NCBI RefSeq assembly: GCF_051020985.1
Contig: NW_027475140.1
Coordinates: 1,550,001-1,614,000, forward strand
Direction: 5' to 3'
Source of the DNA: Nomia melanderi
Lineage: Eukaryota > Arthropoda > Insecta > Hymenoptera > Halictidae
Length of the DNA: 64,000 bases
Below the pieces are notes generated by a model, which was not told the origin of the DNA, ran no database searches, and was given only the letters and a program-made list of their open reading frames with translations. Positions within the stretch are counted from its first letter, which is position 1. Each line of letters begins with the position of its first letter. Made by a program: the position numbers and the translations under genes. This document shows, piece after piece, positions 24,250 through 34,472 of the stretch.

Positions 24250-25650
24250 GCCCCTGGTGGTCCGAGGTCGTTCCCGCTGGCCAGATTCATGCGCCTGGGC
24301 CTCCTACAGACAATGCACTTTGATTTATTGCGCTATCTCTAATAGCACCCGAGATATCACCAGATATATATTGGATTTTTCCCTGACCCTGAGCGTCCGG
24401 CCCCATGAGACGTTCGTTTTCTCGGCCCCTGGTGGTCCGAGAACGTTCCCGCTGCACAGGTTCATGCGCCAGCGTCTCCTACAGACAATGCACTTTGATT
24501 TATTGCGCTATCTGTAATAGCACCCGAGATATCACCAGATATATATTGGATTTTTCACTGACCCTGAGTGTCCTGCCCCATGAGACGGTGGTTTTCTCGG
24601 CCCCTGGTGTTCCGAGGTCGTTCCCGCTGCACAGATTCATGCGCCAGGGCCTCCTACAGACAATGCACTTTGATTTATTGCGCTATCTCTAATAGCACCC
24701 GAGATATCACCAGATCTATATTGGATTTTCCCCTGACCCTGAGTATCCGGCCCCATGAGACTGTGGTTTTCTCGGCCCCTGGTGGTCCTAGGTCGTTCCC
24801 GCTGCACTGATGCATGCGCCAGGGCCTCCTGCAGATAACTCCCTTTGGCTTATTGCGCTATCTCTAATAGCGCCCGAGATATCACCAGATATATATTGGA
24901 TTTTTCCCTGACCCTGAGTGTCCGGCAACATGAGACTGCGGTTTTCTCGGCCCCTGGTGGTCCGAGGTCGTTCCCGCTGGCCAGATTCATGCGCCTGGGC
25001 CTCCTACAGACAATGCACTTTGATTTATTGCGCTATCTCTAATAGCACCCGAGATATCACCAGATATATATTGGATTTTTCCCTGACCCTGAGCGTCCGG
25101 CCCCATGAGACGTTCGTTTTCTCGGCCCCTGGTGGTCCGAGAACGTTCCCGCTGCACAGGTTCATGCGCCAGCGTCTCCTACAGACAATGCACTTTGATT
25201 TATTGCGCTATCTGTAATAGCACCCGAGATATCACCAGATATATATTGGATTTTTCACTGACCCTGAGTGTCCTGCCCCATGAGACGGTGGTTTTCTCGG
25301 CCCCTGGTGTTCCGAGGTCGTTCCCGCTGCACAGATTCATGCGCCAGGGCCTCCTACAGACAATGCACTTTGATTTATTGCGCTATCTCTAATAGCACCC
25401 GAGATATCACCAGATCTATATTGGATTTTCCCCTGACCCTGAGTATCCGGCCCCATGAGACTGTGGTTTTCTCGGCCCCTGGTGGTCCTAGGTCGTTCCC
25501 GCTGCACTGATGCATGCGCCAGGGCCTCCTGCAGATAACTCCCTTTGGCTTATTGCGCTATCTCTAATAGCGCCCGAGATATCACCAGATATATATTGGA
25601 TTTTTCCCTGACCCTGAGTGTCCGGCAACATGAGACTGCGGTTTTCTCGG
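24250..25650. repeat. Tandem 4-monomer (700-bp) duplication
   Basis: About 24250-24950 and 24950-25650 match at 700 bp. The unit holds a GCTGGCCAG/GCGCCTGGG half, the GACGTTCG/CCAGCGTCTCC monomer, the GTGTCCTGCCCC/GGTGTTCCG monomer, and an AGATCT monomer with GCACTGATGCATGC and TAACTCCCTTTGGC. Two of its monomers are the same pair that closes and follows the six-monomer run at 20299-20648 and 21874-22223. Confidence 0.88.
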
Positions 25651-25929
25651 CCCCTGGTGGTCCGAGGTCGTTCCCGCTGCACACATTCATGCGCCAGGGC
25701 CTCCTGCAGATAATTCACTTTAGTTTATTGCGCTATCTTTAATAGCACCCGAGATATCACCAGATATATATTGGATTTTCCCCTGACCCTGAGTGTCCGG
25801 CCCCATGAGACTGTGGTTTTCTCGGTCCCTGGTGTTCCGAGGTCGTTCCCGCTGCACAGATTCATGCGCCAGGGCCTCCTACAGACAATGCACTTTGATT
25901 TATTGCGCTATCTCTAATAGCACCCGAAA

Positions 25930-26800
25930 TATCACCAGATATATATTGGATTTTCCCCTGACCCTGAGTGTCCGGCCCCATGAGACTGTGGTTTTCTCGG
26001 CCCCTGGTGGTCCGAGGTCGTTCCCGCTGCACAGATTCATGCGCCAGGGCCTCCTACAGACAACGCACTTTGATTTATTGCGCTATCTCTAATAGCACCC
26101 GAGATATAACCATATACATATTGGATTTTCCCCTGACCCTGAGTGTCCGGCCCCATGAGACGGTGGCTTTCTCGGCCCCTGGTGGTCCGAGGTCGTTCCT
26201 GCTGCTCAGATTAATACGCTAGGCCCTCCTGCAGATAATTCACTTTGGTATATTGCGCTATCTCTAATAGCACCCGAGATGTCACCAGATATATATTGGA
26301 TTTTTCCCTGACCCTGAGTGTCCGGCGCCATGAGACGGTGGTTTTCTCGGCCCCTAGTGGTCCGAGGTCGATCCCGCTGCACAGATTCATGCGCCAGGGC
26401 CCCCTGCAGATAATTCAGCTTGGTTTAGTGCGCTATCTGTAAGAGCACCCGAGATATCACCAGATATATATTGAATTTTTCCTCGACCCTGAGTGTCCGG
26501 CCCCATGTGTCGGTGGTTTTCTCGGCCCCTGGTGGTCCGAGGTCGATCCCGCGGCACAGATTTATGCGCCAGGGCCTCCTGCAGACAATGCACTGTGATT
26601 TATTTCGCTATCTCTAATAGCACCCGAGATATCACCTGATATATATTGTATTTTTCCCTGACCCTGACAGTCCGGCCGCATGAGACTGTGGTTTTCTCGG
26701 CCCCTGGTGGTCCGAGGTCGTTCCCCTTGCACAGATTCATGCGCCAGGGCCTCCTGCAGATAATTCACTTTGGTTTATTGCGCTATCTGTAATGGCACCC
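25930..26800. repeat. 5-monomer block, copy 2 of 3
   Basis: This copy matches 22780-23650 at 3150 bp and 28730-29600 at 2800 bp. It differs in having GAGTGTCCGGCGCC with GGTGGTTTTC near 26315, which is also the state of neighbouring TTCTTGG monomers, suggesting local replacement within this copy. At about 26810 it runs into a D1 monomer. Confidence 0.85.
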
Positions 26801-26948
26801 GAGATATCAACACATATATGCTGGATTTTTACATGACCTTGGGTGACGGATTCCGAATATCTATAATTTTCTCGGCCCCTGGTGGTCCGAGGTCGTTACC
26901 GCTGCACAGATTCATTCGCCTGGGCCTCCTACAGACAATGCACTTTGA
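26774..26948 (+). repeat. D1 divergent monomer
   Basis: This D1 copy has TAATGGCACCC and ATCAACACATATATGC at its head and ATCTATAATTTT in its core. It is the first member of the 350-bp tandem. Confidence 0.85.
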
Positions 26949-27123
26949 TTTATTGCGCTATCTCTAATAGCACCCGAGATATCACCAGATATATATTGGA
27001 TTTTTCCCTGACCCTGAGTGTCCGGCGCCATGAGACGGTGGTTTTCTTGGCCCCTGGTGGTCCGAGGTCGTTCCCGCTGCACAGATGCATGCGCCAGGGC
27101 CTCCTGCAGATAATTCACTTTGG

Positions 27124-27298
27124 TTTATTGCGCTATCTGTAATGGCACCCGAGATATCAACACATATATGCTGGATTTTTACATGACCTTGGGTGACGGA
27201 TTCCGAATATCTATAATTTTCTCGGCCCCTGGTGGTCCGAGGTCGTTACCGCTGCACAGATACATTCGCCTGGGCCTCCTACAGACAATGCACTTTGA
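27124..27298 (+). repeat. D1 divergent monomer
   Basis: This copy is the counterpart of 26774-26948 in the second 350-bp unit and is nearly identical to it. Confidence 0.85.
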
Positions 27299-28070
27299 TT
27301 TATTGCGCTATCTCTAATAGCACCCGAGATATCACCAGATATATATTGGATTTTTCCCTGACCCTGAGTGTCCGGCGCCATGAGACGGTGGTTTTCTTGG
27401 CCCCTGGTGGTCCGAGGTCGTTCCCGCTGCACAGATGCATGCGCCAGGGCCTCCTGCAGATAATTCACTTTGGTTTATTGCGCTATCTCTAATAGCACCC
27501 GAGATATCACCAGATATATATTGGATTTTCCCCTGGCCCTGAGTGTCCGGCCCCATGAGACTGTGGTTTTCCCGGCCCCTGGTGGTCTGAGGTCGTTCCC
27601 GCTGCACAGATTCATGCGCCAGGGCCTCCTACCGACAATGCACTTTGATTTATTGGGCTATCTGTAATAGCACCCGAGATATCACCAGATAAATATTGGA
27701 TTTTACCCTGACCCTGAGTGTGCGGCCCCATGAGACTGTGGTTTTCTCGGCCCCTGGTGGTCCGAGGTCGTTCCAGCTGGCCAGATTTATTCGCCTGGGC
27801 CTCCTACAGACAATGCACTTTGATTTATTGCGCTATCTCTAATAGCACCCGAGATATCACCAGATATTTGCTGGATTTTTACATGATCTTGGGTGACGGA
27901 TTCCGAATATCTGTAATTTTCTCGGCCACTGGTGGTCCGAGGTCGTTCCTGCGGCACAGATTCATTCGCAAGGGCCTCCTACAGACAATGCACTTTGGTT
28001 TCTTGCGCTATCTGTAATTGCACCCGAGATATCACCAGATATATATTGGATTTTCCCCTGACCCTGAGTG
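27299..28070. repeat. 4.4-monomer block, copy 1 (2450-bp offset)
   Basis: The order is: GGCGCC/TTCTTGG monomer; CCCCTGGCCCTG with TTCCCGG, GGTCTGAGG and TACCGACAATG; GATAAATATT with GTGTGCGG and CCAGCTGGCCAG; a D1 monomer with ATATTTGCTGG; then TTTCTTGCGC with TAATTGCACCC. The same order is found at 29749-30520. Monomers two and three recur at 33949-34290. Confidence 0.85.
27824..27998 (+). repeat. D1 divergent monomer
   Basis: This D1 variant has AGATATTTGCTGG, CATGATCTTGGG, CTGTAATTTT and TCGGCCACTGG, then CTGCGGCACAG with CGCAAGGGCC. A close copy is at 30274. Confidence 0.85.
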
Positions 28071-28729
28071 TCCGGATCCATGAGACGGTGGTTTTCTCGG
28101 CCCCTGGTGGTCCGAGGTCGTTCCCGCTGCACAGATTCATTCGCCTGGGCCTCCTACAGACAATGCACTTTGATTTATTGCGCTATCTGTAATAGCACCC
28201 AAGATATCACCAGATATATATTGGATTTTTCCCTGACCCTGAGTGTCCGGCTCCATGAGACTGTGGTTTTCTCGGCCCCTGGTGGTCCGAGGTCGTTCCC
28301 GCTGGCCAGATTCATGCGCCTGGGCCTCCTACAGACAATGCACTTTGATTTAGTGCGCTATCTCTAATAGCACCCGAGATATCACCAGATATATATTGGA
28401 TTTTTCCCTGACCCTGAGTGTCCGGCGCCATGAGACGGTGGTTTTCTTGGCCCCTGGTGGTCCGAGGTCGTTCCCGCTGCACAGATGCTCGCGCCAGGGC
28501 CTCCTGCAGATAATTCACTTTGGTTTATTGCGCTATCTCTAATAGCACGCGAGATATCACCAGATATATATTGGATTTTCCCCTGACCCTGAGTGTCCGG
28601 ACCCATGAGACGGTGGTTTTCTCGGCCCCTGGTGGTCCGAGGTCGTTCCCGCTGCCCAGATTCATGCGCCAGGGCCTCCTACAGACAGTGCACTTTGGTT
28701 TATTGCGATATCTGTAATAGCACCCGAGA

Positions 28730-29600
28730 TATCACCTGATATATATTGTATTTTCCCCTGACCCTGAGTGTCCGGCCCCATGAGACTGTGGTTTTCTCGG
28801 CCCCTGGTGGTCCGAGGTCGTTCCCGCTGCACAGATTCATGCGCCAGGGCCTCCTACAGACAACGCACTTTGATTTATTGCGCTATCTCTAATAGCACCC
28901 GAGATATAACCATATACATATTGGATTTTCCCCTGACCCTGAGTGTCCGGCCCCATGAGACGGTGGCTTTCTCGGCCCCTGGTGGTCCGAGGTCGTTCCT
29001 GCTGCTCAGATTAATACGCTAGGCCCTCCTGCAGATAATTCACTTTGGTATATTGCGCTATCTCTAATAGCACCCGAGATGTCACCAGATATATATTGGA
29101 TTTTTCCCTGACCCTGACAATCCGGCCCCATGAGACGGTGATTTTCTCGGCCCCTAGTGGTCCGAGGTCGATCCCGCTGCACAGATTCATGCGCCAGGGC
29201 CCCCTGCAGATAATTCAGCTTGGTTTAGTGCGCTATCTGTAAGAGCACCCGAGATATCACCAGATATATATTGAATTTTTCCTCGACCCTGAGTGTCCGG
29301 CCCCATGTGTCGGTGGTTTTCTCGGCCCCTGGTGGTCCGAGGTCGATCCCGCGGCACAGATTTATGCGCCAGGGCCTCCTGCAGACAATGCACTTTGATT
29401 TATTTCGCTATCTCTAATAGCACCCGAGATATCACCTGATATATATTGTATTTTTCCCTGACCCTGACAGTCCGGCCGCATGAGACTGTGGTTTTCTCGG
29501 CCCCTGGTGGTCCGAGGTCGTTCCCCTTGCACAGATTCATGCGCCAGGGCCTCCTGCAGATAATTCACTTTGGTTTATTGCGCTATCTGTAATGACACCC
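28730..29600. repeat. 5-monomer block, copy 3 of 3
   Basis: This copy matches 25930-26800 at 2800 bp and 22780-23650 at 5950 bp. It shares GACAATCCGG with copy 1. The last monomer continues into TAATGACACCC with AGATCT, unlike copy 2, so the right-hand junctions of the copies differ. Confidence 0.85.
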
Positions 29601-29748
29601 GAGATATCACCAGATCTATATTGGATTTTCCCCTGACCCTGAGTGTCCGGCCCCATGAGACTGTGGTTTTCTCGGCCCCTGGTGGTCCGAGGTCGTTCCC
29701 GCTGGCCAGATTCATGCGCCTGGGCCTCCTACAGACAATGCACTTTTA

Positions 29749-30520
29749 TTTATTGCGCTATCTCTAATAGCACCCGAGATATCACCAGATATATATTGGA
29801 TTTTTCCCTGACCCTGAGTGTCCGGCGCCATGAGACGGTGGTTTTCTTGGCCCCTGGTGATCCGAGGTCGTTCCCGCTGCACAGATGCATGCGCCAGGGC
29901 CTCCTGCAGATAATTCACTTTGGTTTATTGCGCTATCTCTAATAGCACCCGAGATATCACCAGATATATATTGGATTTTCCCCTGGCCCTGAGTGTCCGG
30001 CCCCATGAGACTGTGGTTTTCCCGGCCCCTGGTGGTCTGAGGTCGTTCCAGCTGCACAGATTCATGCGCCAGGGCCTCCTACCGACAATGCACTTTGATT
30101 TATTGGGCTATCTGTAATAGCACCCGAGATATCACCAGATAAATATTGGATTTTACCCTGACCCTGAGTGTGCGGCCCCATGAGACTGTGGTTTTCTCGG
30201 CCCCTGGTGGTCCGAGGTCGTTCCAGCTGGCCAGATTTATTCGCCTGGGCCTCCTACAGACAATGCACTTTGATTTATTGCGCTATCTCTAATAGCACCC
30301 GAGATATCACCAGATATTTGCTGGATTTTTACATGATCTTTGGTGACGGATTCCGAATATCTGTAATTTTCTCGGCCACTGGTGGTCCGAGGTCGTTCCT
30401 GCGGCACAGATTCATTCGCAAGGGCCTCCTACAGACAATGCACTTTGGTTTCTTGCGCTATCTGTAATTGCACCCGAGATATCACCAGATATATATTGGA
30501 TTTTCCCCTGACCCTGAGTG
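29749..30520. repeat. 4.4-monomer block, copy 2 (2450-bp offset)
   Basis: This is the partner of 27299-28070. Private changes include GGTGATCCG near 29856, TTCCAGCTGCAC near 30046 and ATGATCTTTGG in the D1 monomer near 30335. It departs near 30525, where CCCCGTGAGTCGG replaces ATCCATGAGACGG. Confidence 0.85.
30274..30448 (+). repeat. D1 divergent monomer
   Basis: This copy is the partner of 27824, with the further change CTTTGGTGACGG. Confidence 0.85.
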
Positions 30521-30623
30521 TCCGGCCCCGTGAGTCGGTGGTTTTCTCGGCCCCTGGTGGTCCTAGGTCGTTCCCGCTGAACAGATTCATTCGCCAGGGC
30601 CTCCTACAGACAATGCACTTTGG

Positions 30624-30798
30624 TTTATTACGCTATCTCTAATAGCACCCGAGATATCACCAGATATTTGCTGGATTTTTACATGACCTTGGGTTAGGGA
30701 TTCCGAATATCTGTAATTTTCTCGGCCACTGGTGGTCCGAGGTCGTTCCTGCGGCACAGAATCATTCGCAAGGGCCTCCTACAGACAATGCACTTTGG
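30624..30798 (+). repeat. D1 divergent monomer with GGGTTAGGG variant
   Basis: The D1 core reads CTTGGGTTAGGGATTCCG, creating one TTAGGG by substitution, and the head begins TTTATTACGC. The same variant is present at 34299. Confidence 0.85.
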
Positions 30799-32751
30799 TT
30801 TATTGCGCTATCTGTAATAGCACCCGAGATATCACCAGATATATATTGGATTTTCCCCTGACCCTGAGTGTCCGGCCCCATGAGACTGTGGTTTTCTCGG
30901 CCCATGGTGGTCCGAGGTCGTTCCCGCTGGCCAGATTCATGCGCCTGGGCCTCCTACAGACAATGCACTTTGATTTATTGCGCTATCTCAAATAGCACCC
31001 GAGATATCACCAGATATATATTGGATTTTTCCCTGACCCTGAGTGTCCGGCGCCATGAGACGGTGGTTTTCTTGGCCCCTGGTGGTCCGAGGTCGTTCCC
31101 GCTGCACAGATGCATGCGCCAGGGCCTCCTTCAGATAATTCACTTTGGTTTATTGCGCTATCTCTAATATCACCCGAGATATCACCAGATATATATTGGA
31201 TTTTCCCCTGACCCTGAGTGTCCGGACCCATGAGACGGTGGTTTTCTCGGCCCCTGGTGGTCCGAGGTCGTTCCCGCTGCCCAGATTCATGCGCCAGGGC
31301 CTCCTACAGACAGTGCACTTTGGTTTATTGCGATATCTGTAATAGCACCCGAGATATCAGCAGATATATATTGCATTTTTCACTGACCCTGAGTGACCGG
31401 CCCCATGAGACGGTAGTTTTCTCGGCCCCTGGTGGTCCGAGGTCGTTCCCGCTGCACAGATTCATGCGCCAGGGCCTACTGCAGATAATTCACTTTGATT
31501 TATTGCGCTATCTGTAATAGCACCCGAGATATCACCACATATATATTGGATTTTTCACTGACCCTGAGTGTCCGGCCCCATGAGACGGTGGTTTTCTCGG
31601 TCCCTGGTGTTCCGAGGTCGTTCCCGCTGCACAGATTCATGCGCCAGGGTCTCCTACAGATAATGCACTTTGATTTATTCCGCTATCTGTAATAGCACCC
31701 GAGATATCACCACATATATATTGGATTTTTCACTGACCCTGAGTGTCCGGCCACATGAGGCGGTGGTTTTCTCGGTCCCTGGTGTTCCGAGGTCGTTCCC
31801 GCTGCACAGATTCATGCGCCAGGGCCTCCTACAGACAATGCACTTTGATTTATTGCGCTATCTGTAATAGCACCCGAGATATCACCAGATATATATTGGA
31901 TTTTCCCCTGTCCCTGAGTGTCCGGCCCCATGAGACTGTGGTTTTCCCGGCCCCTGGTGGTCCGAGGTCGTTCCCGCTGCACAGATTCATGCGCCAGGGC
32001 CTCCTACCGACAATGCACTTTGATTTATTGGGCTATCTCTAATAGCACCCGAGATATCACCAGATATATATTGGATTTTTCCCTGACCCTGAGTGTCCGG
32101 CGCCATGAGACGGTGGTTTTCTTGGCCCCTGGTGGTCCGAGGTCGTTCCCGCTGCACAGATGCATGCGCCAGGGCCTCCTGCAGATAATTCACTTTGGTG
32201 TATTGCGCTATCTCTAATAGCACCCGAGATATCACCAGATATATATTGGATTTTCCCCTGACCCTGAGTGTCCGGCCCCATGAGACTGTGGTTTTCCCGG
32301 CCCCTGGTGGTCCGAGGTCGTTCCCGCTGCACAGATTCATGCGCCAGGGCCTCCTACCGACAATGCACTTTGATTTATTTGGCTATCTCTAATAGCACCC
32401 GAGATATCACCAGATATATATTGGATTTTTCCCTGACCCTGAGTGTCCGGCGCCATGAGACGGTGGTTTTCTTGGCCCCTGGTGGTCCGAGGTCGTTCCC
32501 GCTGCACAGATGCTCGCGCCAGGGCCTCCTGCAGATAATTCACTTTGATTTATTTCGCTATCTCTAATAGCACCCGAGATATAACCAGATATATATTGGA
32601 TTTTTCACTGACCCTGAGTGTCCGGCACCATGAGACGGTGGTTTTCTCGGCCCCTGGTGGTCCGAGGTCGTTCCCGTTGCACAGATTCATGCGCCAGGGC
32701 CTCCTGCAGATAATACACTTTGGTTTATTGCGCTATCTCTAATAGCACCCG

Positions 32752-32767
32752 AGATATCACCAGATAT
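32752..32767. other. AGATAT pair spaced one helical turn, with EcoRV site
   Basis: AGATAT occurs at monomer positions 29-34 and 39-44, ten bases apart, and runs into ATATATT. The first copy overlaps a GATATC (EcoRV) site at 30-35 that is present in most monomers. One variant group changes the second copy to AGATCT (a BglII site), another to ACATAT. The array should therefore give a 175-bp EcoRV ladder. Confidence 0.75.
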
Positions 32768-32820
32768 ATATTGGATTTTCCCCTGACCCTGAGTGTCCGG
32801 CCCCATGAGACTGTGGTTTT

Positions 32821-32841
32821 CTCGGCCCCTGGTGGTCCGAG
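32821..32841. other. Conserved imperfect dyad (hairpin-capable) in each monomer
   Basis: Monomer positions 98-118 form an inverted repeat. The arm CTCGG (98-102) is complementary to CCGAG (114-118). One C/T mismatch follows inward, then CC pairs with GG, leaving a five-base CTGGT loop. The arms are kept in most of the array, while the variants TGGTGTTCCG, TGGTCTTCCG and TGGCGGTCCG mainly alter the loop side. A second, longer-range complementarity joins GGCCCCTGG (101-109) with CCAGGGCC (146-153), with one unpaired C. The pairing is seen directly; a structural or protein-binding role is only inference. Confidence 0.6.
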
Positions 32842-33948
32842 GTCGTTCCCGCTGCACAGATTCATGCGCCAGGGCCTCCTACAGACAATGCACTTTGATT
32901 TATTGCGCTATCTGTAATAGCACCCGAGATATCACCAGATATATATTGGATTTTTCACTGACCCTGAGTGTCCGGCCCCATGAGACGGTGGTTTTCTCGG
33001 CCCCTGGTGATCCGAGGTCGTTCCCGCTGCACAGATTCATGCGCCAGGGCCTCCTGCAGATAATTCACTTCGGTTTATTGCGCTATCTGTAATAGCACCC
33101 GAGATATCACCAGATATATGATAGATTTTTCCCTGACCCTGAGTGTCCGGCCCCATAAGACGGTGGTCTTCTCGGACCCTGGTGATCCGAGGTCGTTCCC
33201 GCTGCACAGATTCATGCGCCAGGGCCTCCTGCAGATAATTCACTTTGGTTTATTGCGGTATCTCTAATAGCACCCGAGATATCACCAGATATATATTAGA
33301 TTTTCCCCTGACCCTGAATGTCCGGCCCCATGAGACGGTGGTTATCTCGGACCCTGGTGATCCGAGGTCGTTCCCGCTGCACAGATTCATGCGCCAGGGC
33401 CTCCTGCAGATAATTCACTTTGGTTTATTGCGCTATCTCTAATAGCACCCGAGATATCACCAGATATATAATGGATTCTTCCCTGACCCTGAGTGTCCGG
33501 CCCCATGAGACGGTGGTTTTCTCGGCCCCTGGTGGTCCGAGGTCGTTCCCTCTGCACAGATTCATGCGCCAGGGCCTCCTACAGTCAATGCACATTTATT
33601 TATTACGCTATCTGTAATAGCACCCGAGATACCACCAGATATATATTGGATCTTTCACTGACCCTGAGTGTCCGGCCCCATGAGACGGTGGTTTTCGCGG
33701 CCCCTGGTGGTTCGAGGTCGTTCCGGCTGCACAGATTCATGCGCCAGGGCCTCCTACAGACTATTCACTTTGATTTATTGCGCTATCTCTAATAGCACCC
33801 GAGATATCACCAGATATATGTTGGATTTTCCCCTGACCCTGTGTGTCCGGCCCCATGAGACTGTGGTTTTCTTGGCCCCTGGTGGTCCGAGGTCGTTCCC
33901 GCTGCACAGATGCATGCGCCAGGGCCTCCTGCAGATAATTCACTTTGG

Positions 33949-34298
33949 TTTATTGCGCTATCTCTAATAGCACCCGAGATATCACCAGATATATATTGGA
34001 TTTTCCCCTGGCCCTGAGTGTCCGGCCCCATGAGACTGTGGTTTTCCCGGCCCCTGGTGGTCGGAGGTCGTTCCCGCTGCACAGATTCATGCGCCAGGGC
34101 CTCCTACCGACAATGCACTTTGATTTATTGGGCTATCTGTAATAGCACCCGAGATATCACCAGATAAATATTGGATTTTACCCTGACCCTGAGTGTGCGG
34201 CCCCATGAGACTGTGGTTTTCTCGGCCCCTGGTGGTCCGAGGTCGTTCCAGCTGGCCAGATTTATTCGCCTGGGCCTCCTACAGACAATGCACTTTGG
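33949..34298. repeat. Two-monomer partial copy of the 27474/29924 block
   Basis: This is a third instance of CCCCTGGCCCTG with TTCCCGG and TACCGACAATG, followed by GATAAATATT with GTGTGCGG and CCAGCTGGCCAG. Here it is followed by the TTTATTACGC D1 monomer rather than the ATATTTGC monomer with CATGATC. The switch lies in the last 50 bases before 34299. Confidence 0.8.
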
Positions 34299-34472
34299 TT
34301 TATTACGCTATCTCTAATAGCACCCGAGATATCACCAGATATTTGCTGGTTTTTACATGACCTTGGGTTAGGGATTCCGAATATCTGTAATTTTCTCGGC
34401 CACTGGTGGTCCGAGGTCGTTCCTGCGGCACAGAATCATTCGCAAGGGCCTCCTACAGACAATGCACTTTGG
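34299..34472 (+). repeat. D1 divergent monomer, 174 bp
   Basis: This copy has the same GGGTTAGGG variant as 30624 but one A fewer in GCTGGTTTTTACATG. It is the only monomer in the 15.2-51.4 kb interval found to differ from 175 bp, and it sets the pair offset to 3674 bp. Confidence 0.85.

Larger units (their letters stand above)
26774..27473. repeat. Tandem 2-monomer (350-bp) unit, two copies
   Basis: A D1 monomer (26774) and a GGCGCCATGAG/TTTTCTTGG monomer (26949) are repeated at 27124 and 27299. The copies differ at one base seen (AGATTCATTCGCC against AGATACATTCGCC). Each D1 copy begins TAATGGCACCC with ATCAACACATATATGC. Confidence 0.9.
32724..32898 (+). repeat. Representative consensus-like monomer
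   Basis: This 175-bp copy carries the commonest base at nearly every position and serves as a reference. It has an AT-rich head (positions 1-60, with GATATC at 30-35) and a GC-rich body (61-160, with TCCGGCCCCATGAG near 73-86 and CTCGGCCCC at 98-106). Its tail reads CTACAGACAATGCACTTTGA (the A tail). The alternative B tail reads CTGCAGATAATTCACTTTGG. TAA and TAG lie in one frame at positions 17-22, which closes most open frames. Strand is a convention only. Confidence 0.9.
30624..33540. repeat. About 2.9-kb block, copy 1 of a 21-monomer-spaced pair
   Basis: The order is: D1 with TTAGGG; 30799 (absent from copy 2); GGCGCC/CTTCAGATAATTC; TAATATCACCC with GCGATATCTG; ATCAGCAGAT with CCTACTGCAG; two CCACATATAT/GGTGTTCCG monomers; alternating TTCCCGG/TACCGAC and GGCGCC/TTCTTGG monomers; GATATAACCAG; then plain monomers, ATATGATAGATTT, TATTAGATTT and ATAATGGATTCTTCC. 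Copy 2 is 34299-37194. Confidence 0.88.

Noticed and set aside
27824..27998. Mobile-element insertion at D1 monomers
   Set aside because: D1 monomers keep the 175-bp length and align without gaps, with ordinary flanks and no target-site duplication or terminal repeats. They are diverged monomers, not insertions.
30690..30705. Interstitial telomere repeat (GGGTTAGGG)
   Set aside because: There is only one TTAGGG, in two related D1 monomers (30624 and 34299). It arises from a small change in GGGTGACGGA and has no tandem TTAGGG around it.
33709..33720. GGTTCGAGGTC as a pol III B box, with TAGCACCCGAG as an A box
   Set aside because: GGTTCGAGG occurs in only a few monomers (near 33709, 37208, 39132 and 40707) and is a point variant of GGTCCGAGG. 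The last B-box bases and the A-box middle do not fit, and the spacing of about 90 bp is long. No SINE or tRNA-like structure was seen.
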